A stretch of DNA of 45,396 nt from a virus. The stretch is taken from IMG/VR virus record IMGVR_UViG_3300020197_000042, positions 1 through 45,396 of that record; one strand, given 5' to 3'. Shown here piece after piece: positions 29,888 to 37,767 of this stretch. The position numbers and the translations under genes were made by a program. The notes under the pieces were generated by a model. That model saw only the letters and a list, made by a program, of their open reading frames with translations. It was not told the DNA's origin and searched no databases. Each line of letters begins with the position of its first letter. The first letter of the stretch is position 1.

Positions 29888-31596
29888 GTCACCACCTGTG
29901 AGAAGTTATGAAGTTTACGAAATCGAATGACATGTTGAAACTTATCCTGCAACACATCCCCTCGATGAGAAATTACAAACACATTAGTACCCTCTAAGAC
30001 GGCTAAAATCTTAAGAAGTTCTTCTGCACCAGTCGTATCCAATGACGAATCAAAGACTTCATCCAAAATCAATAAATTGGTATTCATAGAGTTTTTGAGT
30101 TTGGCAACTGCTCGCCATGTCAACATCAATGCCATGTCAATGCGTTGCTTCTCACCTTCACTAAACGAAGCATATTGAAATTCGTCTCGATATCGCGATT
30201 TAATCGTTTCCGTAAAAGATTCATCCAACATAAAATTCACAGAAAAATCCAGTGCTAAAAGATATTTATTAACAAGTGTGTTAATTACTGGTAAGTATTG
30301 CTGAACAATTTTGGTTTTAATTCCTGTATCTTTCAATAACAACGCAGCCGCATCACAATATTGCTTGTCAGTCAGTAATACTTGACGAGCCGCTGTTAAG
30401 TCCACCACAGACTGTTCATAGATGCGTAGTTGTTGTGTTTCGTTAGCTGATGAATTTTGTGTGGATTCCAACGTGGTCAATTTCGTATCAATGCCACGAA
30501 TCCACTGTTGAATCTGTTCAATTGATTGTTTCCAAGATGCCATATCAGATTCTAGTGATCGCACCGTCTGTTCTACCCCCTCAACATGCGCCAGCTGATC
30601 TTTTAGCGCGGCAACTTTATGTTCCAGTTTCTGAATACCATCGCACGATTCAGCCGTCTTTTTTCGAAGACTAATGATTTGTTCATCGCGAAAAGCTCGT
30701 TCAATTTTCTGTTCACATGTCGGGCAGTTTTCGTGTTCTTCAAAAAAGGTCAAGGACTTGTGTTGTTTACCAAGCGTGTGTCTGATCTGGGCTTCAAGTT
30801 TCATTAGTTTGGTTAATTTCGTTTGCAAATCCCGTTTGTCGTCTAGCGATGCAATCACTTCACCAAGACGTTCAGCGGTGGTTTGAATTGATTGTTCAAA
30901 CTTGGCGATTTGCGCGAGATGGTCGGTGCGTTCATGGCGCAACGATTCCGCAATACGTTCTTGATTTTCTGATAATGTCGCAACATGTTTCTTTTGTAAC
31001 TCCACCTTTTCTTGTGATGATTCTAATATTAACTTATTTGTCATCAATGATTCTTTATTAGTCGCGAATTGTTCTTTCAATAACGAATTCATAGTGGAGA
31101 AAATCTGAATATCTAATAAATCTTCAATAATGGCACGTCGCTCCGAACTAGACAATTGCATAAAAGGAGTGAATGAGGCGGACCCCAAGACGGCGATTTG
31201 TGTAAAAGATTTATAGTTCATTTTCAGAATTGTGGTTTCAAGATACTCTTGATAATCCCGCGATTCTGCATCCTGATTGATTAATACGCCATCTTGATAA
31301 ATTTCAAAGATGTTTGGTCTAATTCCGCGCACAATACGATAGGCAATATTGTCAATCGTCAGTGCAACTTCAACAATACAGTCACGACCATTAATGGAAT
31401 TGACGAGACTGGGTTTATTGATCTTTCGAAACGGGCGATTGAATAACCCAAAGCAAATTCCATCTAAGAGCGTTGATTTGCCCGATCCGTTTTCACCAAC
31501 AACCAGCGTATGATTATGTGCGGTTAGCGGAATTTCAGTAAACGCATTTCCCGTAGAGAGAAGATTGCGCCACTTGACAGATTGGAGTGTAATCAT
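29884..31596 (-). CDS. 46: Recombination exonuclease subunit (T4 gp46-like, SbcC/Rad50 family)
   Basis: The ATPase of the gp46-gp47 complex that resects ends to start recombination-dependent replication. The 570-residue product (T4: 560) has Walker A VVGENGSGKST (residues 32-42), long coiled coils around a zinc hook with CPTC at 291-294, the ABC signature YASFSEGEKQRIDMALML, and Walker B LLILDEVFDSSLD. Its ATG overlaps the gp47 stop by 4 bases. Confidence 0.96.
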   Translation of the reverse strand: MITLQSVKWRNLLSTGNAFTEIPLTAHNHTLVVGENGSGKSTLLDGICFGLFNRPFRKINKPSLVNSINGRDCIVEVALTIDNIAYRIVRGIRPNIFEIYQDGVLINQDAESRDYQEYLETTILKMNYKSFTQIAVLGSASFTPFMQLSSSERRAIIEDLLDIQIFSTMNSLLKEQFATNKESLMTNKLILESSQEKVELQKKHVATLSENQERIAESLRHERTDHLAQIAKFEQSIQTTAERLGEVIASLDDKRDLQTKLTKLMKLEAQIRHTLGKQHKSLTFFEEHENCPTCEQKIERAFRDEQIISLRKKTAESCDGIQKLEHKVAALKDQLAHVEGVEQTVRSLESDMASWKQSIEQIQQWIRGIDTKLTTLESTQNSSANETQQLRIYEQSVVDLTAARQVLLTDKQYCDAAALLLKDTGIKTKIVQQYLPVINTLVNKYLLALDFSVNFMLDESFTETIKSRYRDEFQYASFSEGEKQRIDMALMLTWRAVAKLKNSMNTNLLILDEVFDSSLDTTGAEELLKILAVLEGTNVFVISHRGDVLQDKFQHVIRFRKLHNFSQVVT

Positions 31597-32672
31597 ACTG
31601 AACGTTCCGAGGCGAGGGCGTCCTGATAGAGATTGTGCATAAACTCTTTTAATTGTTTAGGATCTACATCCATTTTCAATCCATCAATATATTTACTGAG
31701 AATTGTCATCGTATCTTCTGCTTGATCAATTATGGCGTCTTCAATCTGGTCAGACACGGGTAAATAGTTTTCCACAATTGACACATCAAGTGGGCTAGAC
31801 GCATAGAGTTTATCCAAGATGGAATCAAACAAATATGGATTGGTTTTTTGTTTGACAACTACTTTGACACAAGTCTCTTTGTACATTGAGAAATCACACG
31901 CATTCCATGTGTCAAACGTTTGAGTGGTATCATCGTACAAAAGTTTATAGAACATTTTATATGGATTCGGAACAAAAGTCAAAGTTCGTGTGTCTGTATC
32001 AAAGATATGAAACCCACGAGGATCGTTATAATCTGCCCATGTAATTTCATACGTATTGCCTAGATAGTGAATCGGACCTTTTGTAGATCGATGATGAAAA
32101 TGCCCTGAGAGTACGAGTTCAAATCGATTAAACAAATCCGCAGACAATCCATCAAGACACATCAACCCTTTGTCCATTTCAAATCCGGCAATCTCTAAGT
32201 GACCCATGACTAAGGATACCGGAGCTTCACGAATTAATTTTAACGAGCGGTCACGATTCTCGTCACAAATCCACGGCAAAAATAATATTTCTACGCCATC
32301 AAAACTAACTACAGCAGGATCCACATAAATCCACGGCTCATGCAATCCATCATAGGTGCCACAGAGATTTTGAATAGAATTAATACGATTTGTGTTTTTG
32401 TGGAAACAGTCATGATTTCCAATGATAATATGTGTGTCAATACCCTCGTCATAGAGGCGTTTGATAAACCGTGTTTGAAACTCATTCGCAATATAATGAT
32501 TGATGAACTTGCGTCGGTCCATCACATCTCCAAGATGCACTACAGTTTTAATCTGGTGCGCACTCAAATAGGGGAAAAAGGTGTCTTCCCAAAACTTAAA
32601 GAAGAACGCATTAAACTGGGGAGAATCTGAACGAGCACCAAAATGAGTGTCCGTCACAAGAGCCAGTTTCAT
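31593..32672 (-). CDS. 47: Recombination nuclease subunit (T4 gp47-like, SbcD/Mre11 family)
   Basis: The metallophosphoesterase partner of gp46. The motifs are in order: VTDTHFGAR (D, H), VVHLGDVMDRRKF (GDxxDR), IIIGNHDCF (GNHD), VMGHLEIAG and LSGHFHHRS (GHxH). At 359 residues it is slightly longer than T4 gp47 (339). It lies directly downstream of gp55, whose stop it overlaps by 4 bases. Confidence 0.96.
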   Translation of the reverse strand: MKLALVTDTHFGARSDSPQFNAFFFKFWEDTFFPYLSAHQIKTVVHLGDVMDRRKFINHYIANEFQTRFIKRLYDEGIDTHIIIGNHDCFHKNTNRINSIQNLCGTYDGLHEPWIYVDPAVVSFDGVEILFLPWICDENRDRSLKLIREAPVSLVMGHLEIAGFEMDKGLMCLDGLSADLFNRFELVLSGHFHHRSTKGPIHYLGNTYEITWADYNDPRGFHIFDTDTRTLTFVPNPYKMFYKLLYDDTTQTFDTWNACDFSMYKETCVKVVVKQKTNPYLFDSILDKLYASSPLDVSIVENYLPVSDQIEDAIIDQAEDTMTILSKYIDGLKMDVDPKQLKEFMHNLYQDALASERSV

Positions 32673-33190
32673 TCGTCCTCCACAAATAATTCTAATCCTC
32701 GCTTTTTGGACTTCTTAGCTTCAATTTTCCTTTCAAAGGTATCAATATATTCGGCTATGTTGGTGTACAACTCACCTTGATTTGAGGGTGTTTTGTCTTC
32801 TGACTGATTAAACTCTTGCGTCACGATGAGTTTTTCTGCCAGTTTATACTTTAAATAAAGTTGCTTCTTTTCGCGTTGAATACGCCGTAAAAACGCATAG
32901 TAAATAATTTGAGTGAAATATGAAAAAGGATTACTGGATTTTTTCATATCAAAGTTATCAACATACAACACACAATTTTCTACTGCATCCATAACCATTT
33001 CTTCGCGAAACGTGTACGAGTAGAAATTGGGTTTGCGTGATAGTCGATCTGCGATTTTCAAAAAACAAGCTCCGATATAATCGGGAAGAACAGGACGTTC
33101 TTGATGAAGACGTTTGGCGCGGCGAACCGCCTTTTGATATTGAAGTAAAGCCTCAAATAAAGTGATATTTGAAATATAATGTTCACTCAT
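32669..33190 (-). CDS. 55: Late sigma factor (T4 gp55-like)
   Basis: The minimal sigma-like protein that recognises the TATAAATA late promoter and is activated by the gp45 clamp. The 173-residue product (T4: 185) has the RNA-polymerase-binding region FREEMVMDAVENCVLYVDNF and the promoter-binding stretch FSYFTQIIYYAFLRRIQREK, as in the sigma region 2 of gp55. At least five exact TATAAATA sites in the window are probable targets. Confidence 0.95.
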   Translation of the reverse strand: MSEHYISNITLFEALLQYQKAVRRAKRLHQERPVLPDYIGACFLKIADRLSRKPNFYSYTFREEMVMDAVENCVLYVDNFDMKKSSNPFSYFTQIIYYAFLRRIQREKKQLYLKYKLAEKLIVTQEFNQSEDKTPSNQGELYTNIAEYIDTFERKIEAKKSKKRGLELFVEDE

Positions 33191-33198
33191 ACATCATA

Positions 33199-33702
33199 TT
33201 AATGAAACGTAGGAGTATTGTCATCATTTTCTTCGTCTTCATCTTCATCTTCATCTTTATTGCGACAAGCTTGACGAGAATTGTGATCAGAAAAATTAAT
33301 ATTAGATGACTTATTTATCATATCTCGAAACATTGATTCAATCGTTGGTGAGTTGTATTTAAGATTCAACAACTGTTTACGAAAAATACTATCCAAGTTG
33401 ATCAATCGCATATAAAAATCATCACTGATACGATAATAATAATCAATAAATTCTTTTTTGGGTGTCATAATACAAACTACTTGTGATTTCGAAATCACTG
33501 TTGTGTGTTCGTCGAGCAATTCATCAAGTAACCAAGGCACGATCAACAATCCCACTTGATTCTCAGCGTTCAAACGACGAAAAATCACCTTGAAAGGATT
33601 GATCACTTGATACTCAGTTTTTATTTCTGAGATAAGTCCAATAATATCTTCACCGGTGGTGAGTCGTAATATTGCGACAAAAGATGCAGATGTAGATATC
33701 AT
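33199..33702 (-). CDS. Sm-like small protein, paralogue of 23997-24308
   Basis: A 167-residue protein. The N-terminal part LRLTTGEDIIGLISEI starts a small beta-barrel-like pattern; then come INPFKVIFRRL, GLLIVPWLLDE and ISKSQVVCIMTPKKEFIDYY. The pattern is close to that of 23997-24308 and to proteins I recall beside uvsW in marine T4-like phages. An acidic tail (DEDEDEDEENDD) follows. Function is unknown; LSm-like RNA binding has not been shown. It overlaps uvsW by 4 bases. Confidence 0.75.
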   Translation of the reverse strand: MISTSASFVAILRLTTGEDIIGLISEIKTEYQVINPFKVIFRRLNAENQVGLLIVPWLLDELLDEHTTVISKSQVVCIMTPKKEFIDYYYRISDDFYMRLINLDSIFRKQLLNLKYNSPTIESMFRDMINKSSNINFSDHNSRQACRNKDEDEDEDEENDDNTPTFH

Positions 33703-35168
33703 GTGCTTAAATCAATGTAATATTGTTGATAGGAAAATTGTTCGTCATCATAAATCTTCAGACGCTCTACATAATGTTCGAGCAAATAATTCATTGTCTT
33801 ACCAGTTCGTAGATCATCAGCAATATCAAATAACGTCATCAAATTTTTTTCATCCGTTCTTCGAAGACCACGACCTATTGACTGAAGCACACGAATACGT
33901 GACTTTGATGGTGAGGCAAATATGATATTGTGTAGATTGGGAATATTAACACCAATACTGAATGTACCAGCCGATCCCAATACTATAGCATGAGACGATT
34001 GATCAATACATCGTCTAATACGTTCACGTTCATCGGTTTCCACGCCTCCATGAACATACATCACCTCGCGTTTAGGTGACAAATCACGAATAAGATTATA
34101 TAATAATTCTCCGTGCTTGTCAATAAATTGAAAAAGAATTAATGTATTGCCCATCAATGATAACGCAAGATTGGCAACAAATCGATTACGTTTGGGGTGT
34201 TGTACGACAAAATCCAATTCCTCTTGATAGGTAGAAGATTTTAATTGCTGACATGTGTTGACATCATATTTAAGAATCAAAGCTTTGATGTTGATATTTG
34301 CTAATGTATCGCGTTCCATCAAGTCTTTGGTTTTGGTTGCTTCATACACGGGTCCAAATGCGCCCTCTAACACCAATCGATTAGTCTTAGTGCCATCTAA
34401 TGTGCCAGTGGTGCCAATACGAAAGAGTGTCCGAGTCAATTTAGTCATAATACTTTGCAACGATTTAGCTTTGAACAGATGACACTCATCTCCCAATACA
34501 ACATCGAATTGTTCAAAGTATGACGCAGGAAATTCATAAATGGATTGCCAGGTGGTAATCGTTACAGGCTTCTGTGTTGTTTTTTCTTTACCCGCATATT
34601 GTTTATGGACAAATTGATTTACATCCCATCCATATAATTGAAAATCAGACGTTAGTTGTTCAACAAGATTAGTTGTGGGAACCACCACAAGAATGTGATG
34701 TAAATCACGAAAAAGAAAATACCGAATCAAACAATATAAAATGAGAGATTTACCTGAGCCTGTTGGTGATACAATTAATTGACGACGATTGCGGACTGCT
34801 TGAACAAGCGTATTAAATTGATAGTCACGAAGTTGAAATTGTTCGGGAAGCGATAGTGACTGAATAAAGGTATGCGCTTCTTGTTCAGACCAATTTTCAG
34901 TCAGAACCACTAACGTATCTAGATGATACGTATAGTTGCGATCATGACAAAACTTTTCAACATAAGGGACTAGCCCATGATAAAGCAGATTACTTCGAGT
35001 GTCAAAGAGTCGAATTTTGCCATCCCAAAGCTTTCGTCGAAATTGTGGAGTGAACTGAAATCCTGGCACCCAAAAAGAGAAATATTCATGCAGTTCTTGT
35101 GCAATCCCACTATCACACTGTATTTTGATATAGACTTCGCTATGTTTTGTGATCACAAGATCCATCAT
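33699..35168 (-). CDS. uvsW: Helicase UvsW
   Basis: A superfamily 2 helicase that unwinds R-loops and branched DNA and switches T4 from origin- to recombination-dependent replication. The 489-residue product (T4: 503) has an N-terminal DNA-binding part, Walker A SPTGSGKSLIL, the DECH box VVLGDECHLFKA, motif III GTTGTL, and motif VI IGRGLRRTDEKN. In T4 uvsW is a late gene; here ACTAAATA stands 17 bases before the ATG, and GGAG is the binding site. Confidence 0.95.
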   Translation of the reverse strand: MMDLVITKHSEVYIKIQCDSGIAQELHEYFSFWVPGFQFTPQFRRKLWDGKIRLFDTRSNLLYHGLVPYVEKFCHDRNYTYHLDTLVVLTENWSEQEAHTFIQSLSLPEQFQLRDYQFNTLVQAVRNRRQLIVSPTGSGKSLILYCLIRYFLFRDLHHILVVVPTTNLVEQLTSDFQLYGWDVNQFVHKQYAGKEKTTQKPVTITTWQSIYEFPASYFEQFDVVLGDECHLFKAKSLQSIMTKLTRTLFRIGTTGTLDGTKTNRLVLEGAFGPVYEATKTKDLMERDTLANINIKALILKYDVNTCQQLKSSTYQEELDFVVQHPKRNRFVANLALSLMGNTLILFQFIDKHGELLYNLIRDLSPKREVMYVHGGVETDERERIRRCIDQSSHAIVLGSAGTFSIGVNIPNLHNIIFASPSKSRIRVLQSIGRGLRRTDEKNLMTLFDIADDLRTGKTMNYLLEHYVERLKIYDDEQFSYQQYYIDLST

Positions 35169-35184
35169 AAATACTCCATATCAG

Positions 35185-35192
35185 TATTTAGT
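35185..35192 (-). promoter_or_regulatory. Late promoter variant ACTAAATA before uvsW
   Basis: ACTAAATA on the minus strand within the 33-base gap before uvsW. It lies in a 15-base block (35179-35193) identical to the one before gp19 (43316-43330), including the bases on either side. Confidence 0.6.
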
Positions 35193-35201
35193 GAGTGAAT
35201 C

Positions 35202-35669
35202 TTAGACGCCTTGAATAAAGCGTTGCCAGGTGATGAAGTCTTTAATTTGATACGTACGAGATTGTAGTTCTTTAAGAATCGATTGACACACTTCCACAAT
35301 TTCTTCATGTAAACTTTTTTGTGTCATCAAAAGTTGCAAATCTTTATCTGCTTCGAGATAAGAGGGAATTTCTGATTTTAGTGTGAACATAAATGGTTCC
35401 CATCCATACTTCTCTAGTGTTGCTTTGTCCCCATTTAGTTTACCGGTATAGTATTCCCATTTGAGTTTACGAATACGATAATATTTTTGTTCAACCACTT
35501 TCATAGCTAAACGATGTTCAGAGAGAATCGTCAGATACTTACTGTGTAAAGTACCAATACGAGCTAATTCTCGATCTGGTTGTGTTTGATCAAACACCAC
35601 ATCAATACCCCACATAGTCAAAAGTTCATGAACCGTTTCACGTGTAGTTACAGGAATTGGTGTTACCAT
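35202..35669 (-). CDS. uvsY: Recombination mediator UvsY
   Basis: Loads UvsX onto gp32-coated single strands. The 155-residue, mostly helical protein (T4: 137) has the hallmark RKLKWEYYTGKLNGDKATLE region and GWEPFMFTLKSEIPSYLEAD, as in cyanophage UvsY. A sigma70-like promoter lies about 80-110 bases before the ATG and overlaps the end of the tube-like gene. GAGGAGT is the binding site. Confidence 0.93.
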   Translation of the reverse strand: MVTPIPVTTRETVHELLTMWGIDVVFDQTQPDRELARIGTLHSKYLTILSEHRLAMKVVEQKYYRIRKLKWEYYTGKLNGDKATLEKYGWEPFMFTLKSEIPSYLEADKDLQLLMTQKSLHEEIVEVCQSILKELQSRTYQIKDFITWQRFIQGV

Positions 35670-35749
35670 AATGACTCCTCTTTATTAAGAGATCACAATA
35701 CGCTTCAATCACATAATTGCTCATGTTGTCAACAACGACTCGTTCAGAA

Positions 35750-35778
35750 ACTATACTAAATTATTTCTGATTTGTCAA
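35750..35778 (-). promoter_or_regulatory. Sigma70-like promoter for uvsY
   Basis: TTGACA (35773-35778), 17 bases, TATAGT (35750-35755) on the minus strand. It sits in the 105-base gap 35670-35774, the longest in the window. The rest of that gap holds an AT-rich leader and a 28-codon open frame without a good binding site. Confidence 0.7.
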
Positions 35779-36296
35779 ATTTTTTCGATATCAAAAAGAG
35801 AATAACTGAAGGTGGCGTCAGCAGTTAAAATGGTGTCAGCACCATTCACAGTAGTCATAGTAAAGGGAGCGAGCGTCATAGGAAATGCATCATGGAATTT
35901 GAATCGATAGTTGCCACGATTATTGGAATTCAACATAATTAAGGTTGCATCTGAAACTTGAGGTGTTACTGGATTGATGGATTTAGAAATTTTTCTTAAA
36001 TTTTTATATTCTTCAAATTTGGTTGGAAATCCTAAAGCGCGCATCCAATCATGAATTTCTCGCCAGGAGGCTAAATCTTCGTCAACTAAAAATGTAATAG
36101 TCAAGGGATCATAAACGAGCTTTTCTCCAGGAACAGGATAATCTACAAATGGCGTGGTTCGTGGTACAGCACTCAGATTCATTCCTGGAAGATTCACCGT
36201 CTGACAGAAAAACTGCATGTTGGGAAGACGTATAAACGACAGGACGAATTTATTTGGAACAAGAAAATTTGTATTTGATGGTTGTAATTGACCCAT
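35775..36296 (-). CDS. Tail-tube-like virion protein (gp19 fold)
   Basis: A 173-residue protein like the gp19/tail-tube family: FVLSFIRLPNMQFFCQTVNL and PGMNLSAVPRTTPFVDYPVPG (the tube-domain loop), then LTITFLVDEDLASWREIHDW, which is the typical LxxxFxxDxxxxxWxxxxxW stretch of gp19 and baseplate-hub proteins. It is distinct from the main tube protein at 42739-43296. By fold it may be a tube initiator or cap-like protein, or a second tube protein; T4 gp54 and gp48 play such roles but are longer. A late promoter lies 8 bases before the ATG. Confidence 0.85.
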   Translation of the reverse strand: MGQLQPSNTNFLVPNKFVLSFIRLPNMQFFCQTVNLPGMNLSAVPRTTPFVDYPVPGEKLVYDPLTITFLVDEDLASWREIHDWMRALGFPTKFEEYKNLRKISKSINPVTPQVSDATLIMLNSNNRGNYRFKFHDAFPMTLAPFTMTTVNGADTILTADATFSYSLFDIEKI

Positions 36297-36303
36297 AATA
36301 TAT

Positions 36304-36311
36304 TATTTATA
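36304..36311 (-). promoter_or_regulatory. Late promoter TATAAATA before the tail-tube-like gene
   Basis: Exact TATAAATA on the minus strand, only 8 bases before the ATG at 36296. A start 6-7 bases downstream of the element would give a message beginning at the ATG. No ribosome binding site is visible in the short gap. Confidence 0.65.
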
Positions 36312-36319
36312 TAATCTGG

Positions 36320-36356
36320 TATAAATGAAAAGGGGGACCCTTTCAAGTCCCCCTTT
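36320..36356 (-). terminator. Intrinsic terminator after gp23
   Basis: On the minus strand AAAGGGGGAC (36347-36356) and GTCCCCCTTT (36329-36338) form a 10-pair stem with an 8-base loop, followed by a T-rich tract (TCATTTAT). It lies between the gp23 stop and the next gene. Confidence 0.88.
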
Positions 36357-36378
36357 CCGAACAATCATCTGTAATTGC

Positions 36379-37734
36379 TTACAGAATATTGCTCACCTTC
36401 ATTGCACGATAGTACATATTAGCCTTGGCGGTTAGCGCGCCCAGACCCTGTGTCGTGCCCTCAGCAAACGGATTGGCAACAAGACCGTAGCGTGTCTTAA
36501 ATCCAATCTTCGGCTGGAATGAACCTGTATCAATCGCACGAACCATCTGCAGTGGGACGTAGGGGCAATAGAAGATACCAGCGTCATAGGCATTGGTACC
36601 CTTATACCCAACCACCGCAAACTCTGAAGTGCTGGATGTTGGGAAGTACGGATCAATGTAGACCTTGATACGACCAAACATGGTACCAGCAAAGGTGTTG
36701 CCAGTATCATCCACACTCAGATTCACTTGATCTTTCAACGCACTGTTGTAATCAAGCAGCCCTGCCATCGCGAAGGCACTGGCGACATCGGATGAACAGA
36801 TGACTACGTTGCCCTTGCCCCGACGAGTTTGCTTGGCAATTGTATTTGCTTCGCGCTCAATCTGGAAAGCAAGACCCTTGATTTTTTCAACCATCCACCG
36901 ACCGTTTGAATCGGTATCCAGGTCGAATGTGCCCGTTGTCGTGGTGCCACTCTGGCAACCAACTTTGGCACCAACATAGATGTTCCGCAGCACTTCACGG
37001 TTGATTTCCGCAAGGATTTCAGCCGAGAGGATGTTAGAGAGTTCACTCTCTGCATCCAGACCATGCACTGCTTTCAGATCCTGAGCCAATTCCATCGTGT
37101 ACTCAGCCTTGAGTGCGCGAGTCTTGGCGGTGACAGTGACTTTCTCGATGGAGAATGCCATTTCACCAAATGCAGCACCAGCAGGAGATGTAGAAGTCCC
37201 CAATGCTTCACCCGCTGATGTTGTCAGACCAGTGCCTGTCGTCACGGATGTCGCGAACACGTTTCCATTGCCCGTCGAAGTATTAGATGCGAGAGCAATG
37301 TCGGCATGTGTTCCTGTGCCACCGAAATCAGTATCCGCTTCGTTGTAGAAGGCTTCTGTTGCACCGGCTGTCACGTTAGCTGTCGTATACGTGGACCGCA
37401 TCGCGAAGATGAGTCCAGTTGGACCCGACATTGGCTGAACACCACACACATCGTAGGCAATGAGGTTCGGAAGCGAACGACGCACCAACGAAATGAGAAT
37501 CGGATCAAACCCTGCCATTGGACCACCAGCAGCAGCCCCACCTGTCAATCCACCACCAGTGGCGTTAGCAGGAGACGCTTCGCTGAGGATCTGCGATTCC
37601 TTGCGAATCGCTGTTTCCTGGTTCTCCAGAATAACAGCAGTTACCGCACGGCGATACGGATCCTTAATTTTGGGAAGATCTGGATGATCCAGAACTCCGC
37701 TCCACTTCTTCTCAAGATTCTCTGATAGAAACAT
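36379..37734 (-). CDS. 23: Major capsid protein (T4 gp23-like)
   Basis: The HK97-fold shell protein. The 451-residue precursor (T4: 521) starts MFLSENLEKKWSGVLDHPDL, the conserved prosequence, and has RRAVTAVILENQE and the LSE/A site at residues 50-53 where the gp21 protease should cut. RRSLPNLIAYDVCGVQPMSG and ALKAEYTMELAQDLKAVHGL are strongly conserved gp23 motifs. It lies between the scaffold gp22 and a strong terminator, as expected for the most abundant virion protein. Confidence 0.97.
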   Translation of the reverse strand: MFLSENLEKKWSGVLDHPDLPKIKDPYRRAVTAVILENQETAIRKESQILSEASPANATGGGLTGGAAAGGPMAGFDPILISLVRRSLPNLIAYDVCGVQPMSGPTGLIFAMRSTYTTANVTAGATEAFYNEADTDFGGTGTHADIALASNTSTGNGNVFATSVTTGTGLTTSAGEALGTSTSPAGAAFGEMAFSIEKVTVTAKTRALKAEYTMELAQDLKAVHGLDAESELSNILSAEILAEINREVLRNIYVGAKVGCQSGTTTTGTFDLDTDSNGRWMVEKIKGLAFQIEREANTIAKQTRRGKGNVVICSSDVASAFAMAGLLDYNSALKDQVNLSVDDTGNTFAGTMFGRIKVYIDPYFPTSSTSEFAVVGYKGTNAYDAGIFYCPYVPLQMVRAIDTGSFQPKIGFKTRYGLVANPFAEGTTQGLGALTAKANMYYRAMKVSNIL

Positions 37735-37767
37735 GTGGTACTCCTTGGTTAAAATAAACTATTGATG

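Noticed and set aside
35648-35734. 28-codon open frame between the tube-like gene and uvsY, starting MSNYVIEAYC
   Set aside because: No ribosome binding site, and it runs into the uvsY frame; it may be a leader peptide but there is no support.
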